From IMG/VR virus record IMGVR_UViG_3300048904_000449, positions 1 to 22,203 of that record: 22,203 nt of DNA. One strand, given 5' to 3'. Positions 7,132-14,472 of the stretch are shown in pieces. Within the stretch, counting starts at the first letter, position 1; every line of letters begins with the position of its first letter. The notes under the pieces are model-generated. The model ran no database searches, was not told where the DNA came from, and worked only from the letters and a program-made list of their open reading frames with translations. This DNA is from a virus. Made by a program: the position numbers and the translations under genes.

Positions 7132-7800
7132 TCAGCGGCTGGCCTGCGCCTGCTTTTTCATGGCAGTCGCCAGCCGCTCTATGTCTTTTTTCACGCCGCA
7201 GCCCTCATGCAACTGCAGCGCGCGTTTCAGGTGATGCATGGCTTCCAGAGTCCCGCCCGAATCGCGATACACATACCCGGCGATTTTGTGCAGCTTGGCG
7301 CGCACCTGATCGGGCATGTCTTCGGCGTCGGTCAGCCGGATGGTTTCAAGCAGCGGCGCAATATCGACCGCCTCTTTTGCCGTCCAGGCGCGTGTCGCGG
7401 CGCTGGCAACTTCTTCTGCCAGCAGATACGGCAGGCTGTCTCGTTTAAATCCGTCGGGCGGCACCAGACCGTGCGTGAGAGCGTAACGGGCGATTTCGAG
7501 CGCGCCGGTTACGTCGCCTGTGTCCAGTCGCCAGATCATGACGGTCATCACGATGGCATCCTGCGCGCCGCGCCCGCTGTTCATCACGCCTGCAATCCAC
7601 GGCAGGTAGCCGGGCAGGAGCTGGCGCTTTAGCTCAGCCTTGCGCTCTACCGAGTGGACTTTCTTCAGGCGTCGCTTGTCCTCGTTAAGTTTCACGAGCA
7701 TCTGCTCATAGCCGGTGGCGTGGCGCAGCTGGTTCGCATCCCGCTGCGATTCGGTTTCGGCCTGGACGCGCATCCGGTGACGGCGGGCGGGACTCAGCAT
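7132..7800 (-). CDS. M: Terminase small (endonuclease) subunit M
   Basis: This 222-aa protein is P2 gpM, the small terminase subunit that recognises and cuts the cos site. In P2 the gpM/gpP pair makes the 19-base cohesive ends. The opening LSPARRHRMRVQAE, the block LLPGYLPWIAGVM and the segment IWRLDTGDVTGALEIARYAL, followed by HGLVPPDGFKRD, are diagnostic. It follows N after three bases. The matching cut site is visible at 14060-14078 in this window. Confidence 0.94.
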   Translation of the reverse strand: MLSPARRHRMRVQAETESQRDANQLRHATGYEQMLVKLNEDKRRLKKVHSVERKAELKRQLLPGYLPWIAGVMNSGRGAQDAIVMTVMIWRLDTGDVTGALEIARYALTHGLVPPDGFKRDSLPYLLAEEVASAATRAWTAKEAVDIAPLLETIRLTDAEDMPDQVRAKLHKIAGYVYRDSGGTLEAMHHLKRALQLHEGCGVKKDIERLATAMKKQAQASR

Positions 7801-7803
7801 GCG

Positions 7804-8886
7804 TTACTCTCCCGCTGCCGGGGTTTCGGTGGTGGCTGCAGCCGGTTCACTGAAATCACCGAGTTCGATGTTTTCAATCACGCAGCCCGCCGCATAGTCC
7901 TCCACCACGTAATCCTCATTAGCGGACTCGTAGTTTTCGATGCGGTCACGCTTCGGCACCTCCTCGATGTGGCGGCGCTGCGTGCCTTCCTGCCAGTAAA
8001 TCGACAGGTTATCGGTGCGGGTGATCATCATGGCGTTGGCCGGGAAGTACGGCACGCGCACCGCTGGCAGGTTGCCGATGCGCTTCTGGCTGATGATGAC
8101 GTCAGCGGCAAGCTGCTCGGTGTTCGCCTGGTCTTTGTTCACAATCGGGAAATACTTGTCGGCCAGAAGCTGACGGCCAACGATGACGACCAGCTCCGGG
8201 TCTTCCTGATACCAGGGCTCGATCAGATTGTTGGTGGCGTCCATCACAAGCGCGTCGAGGTTGGCATAGTCGCCGTCTTTGCCCACGCGGATTTTGGGCG
8301 AAATCACCGTGCCGTCTTCCTCCGTGATTTTGCTCATCACACGGCTCGGCGCTTCGTTGCGGTACTTCTGCAGCCAGCCAACCGCCACGTCCTGCAGCAT
8401 CGGGTTGGCTGCGCGGTTGGAGGTTTTCGCGCGATGCGTGCCGTTAAAGCCGATCATGATGCGGTCCAGTGCCTGCCGCTGGATGATGGAATCGCGTAAG
8501 CGGGTCTGGAAATCGTCATAGCGCGCCCACAGGTCGAGCGTGTTGTAGCGGATGTGGAAATCGAAGTTGACCTGCGCGCACTCATAGCCCTGGCTGTCGA
8601 GCGAAGAGAAATCAGCGGTTTCACGTTCATCGCCGCCAGCGGTATCGGTGGTGCTGGCAATCGAGCCGGACACACCGACGCCGATTTTCTCGCCTTTCAT
8701 TTCCGGCACCGGCACGATGTTGATGCGGGTCAGAAACGCAGACGACTCCTGCACGCGGGTCATCAGCTTCTGCGTAACGGACGGCTCGAGGCTGAATTTC
8801 TTGTTCATATCGTCGATTTCAACACCGTTCAACTCGGCGACGCGGGACATGTAGGCGTTAAATTTAAAGCGGGTATTCTTGCGCAT
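7804..8886 (-). CDS. N: Major capsid protein N
   Basis: This 360-aa protein is the P2-type major capsid protein (HK97 fold). Hallmarks are the N-terminal MRKNTRFKFNAYMSRVAELNGV, the region TQKLMTRVQESSAFLTRIN (processed by the gpO protease in P2), the FHIRYNTLDLWARYDDFQ segment and AKTSNRAANPMLQDVAVGWL. It lies directly downstream of O and upstream of M. The extra C-terminal Ala/Thr-rich tail (EPAAATTETPAAGE) is a common variable extension. Confidence 0.96.
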   Translation of the reverse strand: MRKNTRFKFNAYMSRVAELNGVEIDDMNKKFSLEPSVTQKLMTRVQESSAFLTRINIVPVPEMKGEKIGVGVSGSIASTTDTAGGDERETADFSSLDSQGYECAQVNFDFHIRYNTLDLWARYDDFQTRLRDSIIQRQALDRIMIGFNGTHRAKTSNRAANPMLQDVAVGWLQKYRNEAPSRVMSKITEEDGTVISPKIRVGKDGDYANLDALVMDATNNLIEPWYQEDPELVVIVGRQLLADKYFPIVNKDQANTEQLAADVIISQKRIGNLPAVRVPYFPANAMMITRTDNLSIYWQEGTQRRHIEEVPKRDRIENYESANEDYVVEDYAAGCVIENIELGDFSEPAAATTETPAAGE

Positions 8887-8932
8887 TGGCGCTCCTGTTA
8901 ATCAGTAATAGGGGTTTCTCTGGCCAGGTGTA

Positions 8933-9778
8933 TCAGCAGTCGGTCTGCACGCTGCCTTTGTTGTCGCCGCCGGTCGCAGGGGGACGACGGTTAAAGCCGC
9001 CGTCAGTTTTTGCCAGCATTTCCTGCAGGGTGCTCAGCGCTTCGCGGTCTTTACCGGCTTCCAGCTCCAGCGCCGCAATGCGATCGAAAAAGCTTTTTTC
9101 CAGCGCTGACACTTGCTGCGAATGGGTTTCGCCGTTCTTCTGCACCTGCTCCGCGACGGCCGTTACCGCTGCGCTCACGTCGTTAAAGCGCTCGTCGTCG
9201 GTTTTCTCTTTGCGGGTAAACAGCTCTTTCACGCGGGACAGCAGCGACGGGCCAGCATCGGCTTCGTCGTAAAACTCGATCAGGGTTTCTTCGGCGGCGG
9301 TAAACAGGTTCTCTTTGTCCTGCTTGCGTGAGGCCAGCGGGCTGGCTTTGGCGGTGGCGCTGAAGCTCAGGTATTCCGTGCCGAGGCTTGCCGGGTCGTC
9401 GGTCACGGCCAGACCAATCAGATAGGCTTCGCCGGTGTCGGAGAATTTCGGGTTCACTTCAATCGAGGTGTAAACCTTCTGGCGTGCTTTAGTCAGCTCG
9501 ACCAGCTCAGGCGTGGGATCGATGTAGCCAAACAGCGCCAGCTTGCCCGCCAGCGGGCCGTCGGTGATTTCCTCGGCTTCCACCTTGGTTACGTCACCAA
9601 AGCGGCGGAACGTGCTGTCGGCGGCATAACCCTTGATGTGTTCCATGTTGACGCGTGCGCCGTACACAGTGGGGTCATAGTTTTTCGCCATCTGCGAAAT
9701 CCAGTCGCGGGAAATTTCGCGGCCGTCGGTGGTTGCGCCCTGCACAGCGATGCGGAAACGCTTTGCTTTAGTTGCCAT
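8933..9778 (-). CDS. O: Capsid scaffold and maturation protease O
   Basis: This 281-aa protein is P2 gpO, an internal scaffold fused to a serine protease that processes the capsid proteins. The N-terminal half is the protease: D18, H47 (in NMEHIKGY) and the serine of KVYTSIEVNPKF (S105) correspond to the Asp-His-Ser catalytic residues described in P2. The C-terminal third is a charged coiled coil (LEKSFFDRIAALELEAGKDREALSTLQEML), which acts as the scaffold. A GGAG ribosome site lies about 10 bases before the ATG at 9778. First gene of the O-to-S late operon. Confidence 0.95.
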   Translation of the reverse strand: MATKAKRFRIAVQGATTDGREISRDWISQMAKNYDPTVYGARVNMEHIKGYAADSTFRRFGDVTKVEAEEITDGPLAGKLALFGYIDPTPELVELTKARQKVYTSIEVNPKFSDTGEAYLIGLAVTDDPASLGTEYLSFSATAKASPLASRKQDKENLFTAAEETLIEFYDEADAGPSLLSRVKELFTRKEKTDDERFNDVSAAVTAVAEQVQKNGETHSQQVSALEKSFFDRIAALELEAGKDREALSTLQEMLAKTDGGFNRRPPATGGDNKGSVQTDC

Positions 9779-9923
9779 TAATCAGGCTCCGGTCAGTGGG
9801 TTGGTTCGGTTCGGGGCCAGTTTCACCGCCGCCACCCGATCCCTCAACGCATGCCCGCCCGCTCATGTATCAGCAAACAGCGAGTGCAGGCGCGCCCAAT
9901 TTGCCACCGGTAGCCTTACCGGC
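9779..9923. promoter_or_regulatory. Divergent late promoter region between O and P
   Basis: This 145-base gap separates the leftward O operon from the rightward P-Q operon. It holds the dyad GCT-N8-AGC at 9861-9874, flanked by AAACA; read leftwards it is TGTTTGCTGAT, nearly the same half-site as in front of V (TGTTTGCTAAT). If the dyad acts about 56 bases upstream of both starts, transcription would begin near 9811 for O and near 9924, the P start codon itself. The -10 candidates (AAACTG for O, TAGCCT for P) are weak. A short perfect hairpin CCGGTA-GCCT-TACCGG lies at 9907-9922 immediately before the P ATG. The O side has a normal ribosome site; the P side shows none. Confidence 0.5.
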
Positions 9924-11687
9924 ATGAACATGACACCCGGCACCATCATCAGCGATCCGCGCCGTCAGGCTGCGCTGCTTTACTGGCAGGGATTTTCCGT
10001 GCGCCAGATTGCGGAGACGCTCGGACAGAAAACACCGACCGTGCAGAGCTGGAAGCTGCGCGACGAGTGGGACAGCATCGCGCCCATCAGCCGCGTGGAA
10101 GCCAGCATGGAAGCGCGGTTGATTCAGCTCATCATGAAAGAGGTAAAGGGGAACGGTGATTACAAGGAGATAGACGCGCTCGGTCGCCAGATTGAGCGGC
10201 TGGCGCGCGTTGAGCGCTACCGCAGTAGCGGCAACGAGGCGGATCTCAATCCCAACGTGCGCAACCGCAACAAGGGCGAGCGCCAGCCGGTAATCAAGAA
10301 CGTATTCAGCGACGAGCAGATCGACAAGCTCACCGGCCTGTTTATGGAGGGCTGCTTTGCGTACCAGCTCGGCTGGCATCAGGCGGGACTCGCGCACCGC
10401 ATTCGCAATATACTCAAATCCCGCCAGATTGGCGCAACGTTCTATTTTGCCCGCGAGGCGCTGATAGATGCGCTCACCACCGGGCGCAACCAGATTTTCT
10501 TATCAGCCAGCAAGGCGCAGGCACACGTCTTCAAAAACTACATCCTCGACTTTGCCCGTCAGGCTGACGTTGACCTGAAAGGCGATCCGATTGTGCTGCC
10601 CAACGGCGCGCGCCTGATTTTTCTCGGCACCAACGTGCGCACCGCACAGAGCTACACCGGCAATCTGTACCTGGATGAATATTTCTGGATACCGAAGTTT
10701 CAGGAGCTGCGCAAAGTCGCCAGCGGCATGTCGCTGCACAAGAAGTGGCGCACGACGTATTTTTCCACGCCGTCGAGCCTGTCACACAGCGCTTATCCGT
10801 TCTGGTCTGGCGAACTGTTTAACAAAGGGCGCCGCAATAAAGATGACCGCATCGAGCTGGATCTCTCGCATTCACATCTGGCGAAAGGCGCGCTGTGCGG
10901 CGACGGGCAGTGGCGGCAGATTGTCACAGTTGAGGATGCGCTGACCGGCGGCTGTAACCTGTTCGATATCGATCAGCTGCAGCTCGAATACAGCCCGTCA
11001 GAGTATCAGAACCTACTGATGTGTGAATTTGTCGACGATGAGGCCAGCGTGTTTCCGTTCGCCGAGCTGCAGACCTGCATGGTCGACAGCCTGGAGGAGT
11101 GGACGGACTTCAACCCTTACGCGCTGCGCCCGTTCGACTATCGCCCGGTATGGATTGGTTACGATCCTTCGCATACCGGCGACAGCGCCGGATGTGCCGT
11201 AATCGCGCCGCCGCTGGTGAAGGGCGGCAAATTCCGCGTGCTGGAGCGCCACCAGTGGCGCGGCATGGACTTCGCCGCGCAGGCGCAGTCGATAAAGCAG
11301 CTCACCGAAAAATACACCGTGGAATACATCGGCGTGGATGCGACCGGCATCGGTCAGGGCGTCTTTCAGCTCGTGCGTCAGTTCTTTCCGGCGGCGCGCG
11401 AAATCAAATATTCGCCGGAAGTGAAAACCGCAATGGTGCTGAAAGCGAAAGACACCATCAGCAGCGGGCGACTCGAATACGACGCGGGCCAGACGGATAT
11501 CACCCAATCCTTTATGGCGATCCGCAAAACCATGACGGCCAGCGGCAACCGTTCAACCTACGAAGCCAGCCGCAGCGAAGAAGCCAGCCACGCCGACGTC
11601 GCCTGGGCAATCATGCACGCACTGCTTAACGAACCGCTTACCGCTGCCAGCGGCGGCGATAACCCTTCATTTATGGAATTCTACTGA
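9924..11687 (+). CDS. P: Terminase large subunit (ATPase) P
   Basis: This 587-aa protein is P2 gpP, the packaging motor and ATPase; the P2 protein is close to the same length. I start at ATG 9924 (MNMTPGTIISDPRRQAALLYWQGFSV); the longer frame upstream is not family sequence. An HTH (SVRQIAETLGQKTPTVQSWK) near residues 25-45 precedes the ATPase domain, whose Walker A-like loop is SRQIGATFYFARE and Walker B is LYLDEYFW. The nuclease domain has the acidic motifs WIGYDPSHTGDSAG and YIGVDATGIG and ends HADVAWAIMHALLNE. No Shine-Dalgarno sequence precedes the start. The stop overlaps the Q start by one base. Confidence 0.96.
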   Translation: MNMTPGTIISDPRRQAALLYWQGFSVRQIAETLGQKTPTVQSWKLRDEWDSIAPISRVEASMEARLIQLIMKEVKGNGDYKEIDALGRQIERLARVERYRSSGNEADLNPNVRNRNKGERQPVIKNVFSDEQIDKLTGLFMEGCFAYQLGWHQAGLAHRIRNILKSRQIGATFYFAREALIDALTTGRNQIFLSASKAQAHVFKNYILDFARQADVDLKGDPIVLPNGARLIFLGTNVRTAQSYTGNLYLDEYFWIPKFQELRKVASGMSLHKKWRTTYFSTPSSLSHSAYPFWSGELFNKGRRNKDDRIELDLSHSHLAKGALCGDGQWRQIVTVEDALTGGCNLFDIDQLQLEYSPSEYQNLLMCEFVDDEASVFPFAELQTCMVDSLEEWTDFNPYALRPFDYRPVWIGYDPSHTGDSAGCAVIAPPLVKGGKFRVLERHQWRGMDFAAQAQSIKQLTEKYTVEYIGVDATGIGQGVFQLVRQFFPAAREIKYSPEVKTAMVLKAKDTISSGRLEYDAGQTDITQSFMAIRKTMTASGNRSTYEASRSEEASHADVAWAIMHALLNEPLTAASGGDNPSFMEFY

Positions 11688-12709
11688 TGAGCAAACGCAA
11701 AGACCGCAGAACATTCAAAGCCCAATCGCAACCATCACCGGCAGTGCCGCAGCCGTTCGAGGCGTTCAGCTTTGGCGAGCCAACGGCAGTACTGGATAAG
11801 CGCGATATAATGGATTACACCGAATGCATCCATAACGGGCGCTGGTACGAGCCGCCTGTCAGCTTTCACGGGCTGGCGAAAAGCCTGCGCTCAGCGGTGC
11901 ATCACAGCTCGCCGCTGTACGTTAAGCGCAACATTCTGGCTTCAACCTTTATCCCGCACCCGCTCCTGAGTCAGCAGGAGTTCAGCAAGTTCGCGCTGGA
12001 TTATCTGGTGTTTGGCAACGCCTTTGCCGAGCTGCGCCGCAACACGCTTGGTCAGCCGCTGCGCCTTGAAACGTCACCGGCCAAATATACGCGGCGCGGC
12101 GTGGAAGATGGGGTGTACTGGTTTGTGGGGGAATGGAAGGAGGCGCACCAGTTCGATGCGGATCAGGTGTTCCACCTTATCGAGCCGGATATTAATCAGG
12201 AGCTGTACGGCCTGCCGGAATATCTCAGCGCGCTTAATTCCGCCTGGCTGAATGAGTCGGCCACGCTGTTCCGCCGCAAGTATTACCAGAACGGGGCGCA
12301 CGCCGGGTACATTCTTTACATGACCGACGCGGCACAGAGCAGCAGCGATATCGAGCGTATGCGGCAGGCGATGCGTGACACCAAAGGGATCGGCAACTTC
12401 CGCAACCTGTTTATGTACGCGCCCAACGGCAAGCCGGACGGCATCAAGATTTTGCCGCTCAGCGAAGTGGCAACGCGGGATGACTTTTTCAATATCAAAA
12501 AGGCCAGCCGTGACGACCTGCTCAGCGCGCACCGCGTGCCGCCGCAGATGATGGGGATTATTCCTGAAGGAAATGGGGGCTTTGGTGACGTTATTAAGGC
12601 GGCGCAAGTTTTTGTTAGGAATGAGCTTACTCCGTTACAGGAGCGAATGAAGGAAATTAACAACTGGGTTGAAACTGAAGTAGTTACTTTTAGTGCATAT
12701 TCCCTATAA
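11687..12709 (+). CDS. Q: Portal protein Q
   Basis: This 340-aa protein is the P2-type (PBSX family) capsid portal, the ring through which DNA enters and leaves the head. Diagnostic segments include EPTAVLDKRDIMDYTEC, SPLYVKRNILASTFIPHPLL, YLVFGNAFAELRRNTLGQP, YYQNGAHAGYILYMTDAAQ and SAHRVPPQMMGIIPEGNGGFGD. It starts on the last base of the P stop codon (TGATG). From about 12600 to the stop the codons become markedly AT-rich and the C-terminus (EVVTFSAYSL) differs in style from the GC-rich body, suggesting that the edge of the accessory segment to the right was joined inside this gene. Confidence 0.96.
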   Translation: MSKRKDRRTFKAQSQPSPAVPQPFEAFSFGEPTAVLDKRDIMDYTECIHNGRWYEPPVSFHGLAKSLRSAVHHSSPLYVKRNILASTFIPHPLLSQQEFSKFALDYLVFGNAFAELRRNTLGQPLRLETSPAKYTRRGVEDGVYWFVGEWKEAHQFDADQVFHLIEPDINQELYGLPEYLSALNSAWLNESATLFRRKYYQNGAHAGYILYMTDAAQSSSDIERMRQAMRDTKGIGNFRNLFMYAPNGKPDGIKILPLSEVATRDDFFNIKKASRDDLLSAHRVPPQMMGIIPEGNGGFGDVIKAAQVFVRNELTPLQERMKEINNWVETEVVTFSAYSL

Positions 12710-12744
12710 AGCTACAAAGATTGATAGTAACTTGAATAGTTAAT

Positions 12745-12772
12745 AAAAAACCCGCCTGAGCGGGTTTTTTTT
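12745..12772. terminator. Bidirectional intrinsic terminator
   Basis: A perfect stem CCCGC-CTGA-GCGGG (12751-12764) is flanked by an A-run on the left and eight T on the right, so it can stop the rightward P-Q transcript and, on the other strand, the leftward toxin-antitoxin transcript, whose stop codon lies just beyond. Confidence 0.93.
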
Positions 12773-12775
12773 CAA

Positions 12776-13312
12776 CTATGCAGCAAGGATGTGCTGGATA
12801 GCAATAAACATTGGTTGTGCACCAAAAGCATTTGGTGGCTCATTAAGCTCCACAAACCCTAAACGTAAGTAAAAGTTTACCGCGTCTGGGGCTGCATCCA
12901 GATATACACCCTTCACAGGCATTGCATCGTGAATGATTTTGACTTGTTCGAAGAACTCAAGCAACAAATCCTGCCCATAGCCTTTCTTCTGCTCTTTAGT
13001 GGCTACGCCAAGCATAACCAACCGCACTACACCCACTTCGCCAGGCATTGAACCAGAAACGACACCGGCCAGTTTCTTCTTTTCAAGCGAATAAGCACTA
13101 TAAGTGCAGACCCCTAAAAGTTCGCCAGTTTTAGCATTAATTAGGGCTTTAGCTGCGCAGTTGCCATCTTTTACGCTTCCCTTAAGTGAGTCGCGCACGT
13201 ACTTATTGATTACATCATTACCGCAATCAAATTTTTTATTACCGGGATATGTGATATCAGATTGATAGGCACATACCATTACTTCGCTTACTTCATTTTG
13301 CTTGCTTTCCAT
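12776..13312 (-). CDS. GNAT acetyltransferase toxin of a type II TA pair (TacT/AtaT-like)
   Basis: This 178-aa protein is a GNAT-fold acetyltransferase. The acetyl-CoA loop Q-K-K-G-Y-G fits the Q/RxxGxG motif A, preceded by the strand VRLVMLGVATK, and the C-terminal VNFYLRLGFVEL carries the tyrosine typical of motif B. N-terminal CGNDVINKYVRDS (the 'Cys-Gly/Asn..Y' segment) is typical of TA-linked members, which block translation by acetylating the amino group of charged tRNAs. The partner antitoxin gene overlaps it by 20 bases upstream, the usual order for this class. Which aminoacyl-tRNA is modified cannot be read from the sequence. It ends at the bidirectional terminator. Confidence 0.92.
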   Translation of the reverse strand: MESKQNEVSEVMVCAYQSDITYPGNKKFDCGNDVINKYVRDSLKGSVKDGNCAAKALINAKTGELLGVCTYSAYSLEKKKLAGVVSGSMPGEVGVVRLVMLGVATKEQKKGYGQDLLLEFFEQVKIIHDAMPVKGVYLDAAPDAVNFYLRLGFVELNEPPNAFGAQPMFIAIQHILAA

Positions 13313-13604
13313 CGGTCTTTTTTCTCCGCATTAACGCTTGTAAAGCCAGCGTCGGTGCAGCAGGTTCAGACAAGAGTTGGTTCACTTGCTGCCAGCTCTT
13401 TTCAGATAGCTGTCGACGGCGCTGGTTATCCAGCACGGTTTCTGCTCTTTCAAGGGCTGCGCTTAAGATAAACGCACTCAAATCCAATCCTGCCGCCGAA
13501 GCTGCTTCACGAAGCAGGTCTTTTGAATTACTACTAGTTTTTAGTTCAACCCTCGCATCTTTAACGCTACGAGCGTCGACTGGGAACGTTGCAACTTTTG
13601 ACAT
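13293..13604 (-). CDS. DUF1778-type antitoxin (TacA/AtaR-like)
   Basis: This 103-aa protein matches the DUF1778 ribbon-helix-helix antitoxins paired with GNAT toxins. The N-terminal beta strand and helices (DARVELKTSSNSKDLLREAASAAGLDLSAFILSAALERAETVL) form the DNA-binding dimer; the C-terminal part (LSEKSWQQVNQLLSEPAAPTLALQALM) has the F/W..L..L.....P..N/ALQ.L pattern that wraps the toxin. A GAGG ribosome site lies eight bases before the ATG. It would neutralise the toxin and repress the operon. A strong promoter is found about 200 bases upstream, leaving an unusually long leader for such a module. Confidence 0.92.
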   Translation of the reverse strand: MSKVATFPVDARSVKDARVELKTSSNSKDLLREAASAAGLDLSAFILSAALERAETVLDNQRRRQLSEKSWQQVNQLLSEPAAPTLALQALMRRKKTDGKQAK

Positions 13605-13647
13605 TTTGTAAACCTCTAAATTAATATAAAAACACCTCCTTAAAATG

Positions 13648-13701
13648 TTACGATAAGTGCCTTATCTTTCGTAACTTCAGATAGTTAGCTCTAAGTTTCA
13701 T
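13648..13701 (-). CDS. Possible 17-aa leader peptide
   Basis: Within the long leader of the toxin-antitoxin operon, ATG at 13701 is preceded by GGAG at a good distance and opens a frame of 17 codons (MKLRANYLKLRKIRHLS), basic in character. Its stop lies in an imperfect inverted repeat (13648-13674, TTACGATAAG against CTTAT...CGTAA). A perfect AGGAGG without any nearby start codon follows at 13634-13639. It may be a real regulatory peptide, a relic, or chance. Confidence 0.3.
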   Translation of the reverse strand: MKLRANYLKLRKIRHLS

Positions 13702-13789
13702 GATATTCTCCAGTTTGTTTCAGTTAAGGACGTGTTTCTTACGCCCGAATGCTTTACCGCTAAAAACGCGGGATAAATTCAATTTCAAA

Positions 13790-13864
13790 TACGGCCATCA
13801 GCCGTATGTCGTCAATATAATGATATTGTACATCGGTTGTCAACTTATACGGATGAGAGCCGTA
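13790..13864. promoter_or_regulatory. Twin operator-like dyads flanking the promoter
   Basis: Two copies of the dyad TACGG-N7-CCGTA, at 13790-13806 and 13848-13864, lie 58 bases apart, centre to centre. One covers the predicted transcription start, the other lies just upstream of the -35 box. The first is longer (ATACGGC-N5-GCCGTAT). They are good candidates for operators of the DUF1778 antitoxin or another repressor, perhaps acting by looping. Confidence 0.55.
13815..13843 (-). promoter_or_regulatory. Strong sigma70 promoter reading toward the TA pair
   Basis: Read leftwards, TTGACA (13843-13838) and TTATAT (13820-13815) are separated by 17 bases, an almost consensus housekeeping promoter. 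Transcription would begin near 13808 and reach the antitoxin after about 200 bases. The -35 box overlaps the stop codon of the small ORF at 13840-14013. Confidence 0.72.
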
Positions 13865-14013
13865 CAAAAAACGCATCGTACTGACTCACTTGAAATGAGC
13901 ATTTCTTCCATATTCTCTGAGTGCCGAACGTAGCCAAAAAATTTTAAAAATCCCGCATCAAAATTCAAACTTGAAAAATTGTGTGTTTCACATCTCTCAT
14001 GCTTTATAGCCAT
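13840..14013 (-). CDS. Small ORF of unknown function next to cos
   Basis: An ATG at 14013, preceded by AAAGGAG three bases away, opens a 57-codon AT-rich frame (begins MAIKHERCETHNF, ends VRCVFCTALIRIS). It has cysteines at the start and a CxxC pair near the end but no family I recognise. It lies between cos and the toxin-antitoxin promoter, and its stop codon overlaps the -35 box. The short ribosome-site spacing and lack of homologs known to me make it uncertain; it could also be a remnant of an exchanged accessory gene. Confidence 0.4.
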   Translation of the reverse strand: MAIKHERCETHNFSSLNFDAGFLKFFGYVRHSENMEEMLISSESVRCVFCTALIRIS

Positions 14014-14059
14014 AATCTCCTTTGAAGCCTGCAAACACGTGTTACCTCATCCGCGCGCA

Positions 14060-14078
14060 ATGCTTTCCCCGCCACGCC
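14060..14078. other. cos: cos site (19-base cohesive end)
   Basis: On the minus strand the sequence GGCGTGGCGGGGAAAGCAT differs at two positions from the 19-base P2 cohesive end GGCGAGGCGGGGAAAGCAC as I remember it, and the next bases (TGCGCGC) also continue as in P2. It lies between Q and A, as in P2 and 186. This is where the M/P terminase cuts, so a packaged genome would begin here with the Q-side accessory genes and end with the 14267-14443 gene. Confidence 0.9.
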
Positions 14079-14213
14079 TGCCCGCTTCATGCATCGTTTT
14101 TAATGCATCTGCATGCCACACCTCATACCGCGCCAGCTGTGGTTAGCAGGGCGATTAGCGATCCTGTTTGGATCATGCAAAATCACGCACCTACATGCGT
14201 TCTGCTGCAGCAT
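14079..14213. other. Non-coding cos-flanking stretch
   Basis: No convincing gene lies between the cohesive end and the terminator at 14214. The stretch holds repeated GCAT elements near 14090-14117 and a perfect inverted repeat GATCC-TGTTT-GGATC at 14160-14174. In P2 more than 100 bases around cos are needed for packaging, so these may be terminase or host-factor contact sites; that is inference. Confidence 0.4.
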
Positions 14214-14239
14214 AAAAAAAGCCACCGAAACGGTGGCTT
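14214..14239 (-). terminator. Intrinsic terminator of the 58-aa gene
   Basis: On the minus strand a stem GCCACCG-TTT-CGGTGGC is followed by seven T. It lies 28 bases beyond the stop of the gene at 14267-14443 and would stop the leftward SOS-controlled transcript before cos. Confidence 0.9.
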
Positions 14240-14266
14240 AGTCGCAATGCTGAAACTTCCAGGCGA

Positions 14267-14443
14267 TCATTCTGCCTGGCAGTAGATAGCGTCCTGGTAA
14301 AATGAGGTGTCAATCGAACCGGCGATGTCACTGATCATCGACAGTGCCATTTTCAATTCATCTTCCTTGCAGTGTGCGATGAGTGATACGTCGGCTACAA
14401 ATTGGATTCTGGCAACGGTCTCGCTCAGATTATCGATGTCCAT
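14267..14443 (-). CDS. 58-aa LexA-box-controlled gene, candidate antirepressor (tum position)
   Basis: ATG at 14443 opens a 58-codon frame (begins MDIDNLSETVARIQFVADVSL, split here for length: then IAHCKEDELKMALSMISDIAG). It is acidic and probably all-helical, with no family I recognise and no clear DinI similarity. AAGGA lies about 12 bases upstream. A near-consensus LexA box is centred about 40 bases before the start, and a good terminator follows, so it forms a one-gene SOS unit. Phage 186 has its LexA-controlled antirepressor gene tum at this same place between A and cos, but Tum is much longer (about 146 aa). Functional equivalence is inferred from position and control only. Confidence 0.8.
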   Translation of the reverse strand: MDIDNLSETVARIQFVADVSLIAHCKEDELKMALSMISDIAGSIDTSFYQDAIYCQAE

Positions 14444-14472
14444 CAGCTAATTAATTCCTTATCAATAAAATA

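Noticed and set aside
6976-8499. Long plus-strand frames over L, M and N
   Set aside because: They are mirror frames of conserved head genes in GC-rich DNA, rich in His/Arg/Val with no family features.
9729-9923. Longer start for P at 9729
   Set aside because: The added 65 residues overlap O and the divergent promoter region and do not look like terminase; the conserved start is MNMTPGTIISDP.
9779-9923. Exact TGT-N12-ACA Ogr/Delta box
   Set aside because: I found no copy of that exact P2/P4 pattern here; the dyad reported is a related but different arrangement, so the activator assignment stays tentative.
13700-13933. 77-codon plus-strand frame upstream of the TA pair
   Set aside because: It runs through the promoter, dyads and leader on the other strand, has no good ribosome site and no recognisable protein features.
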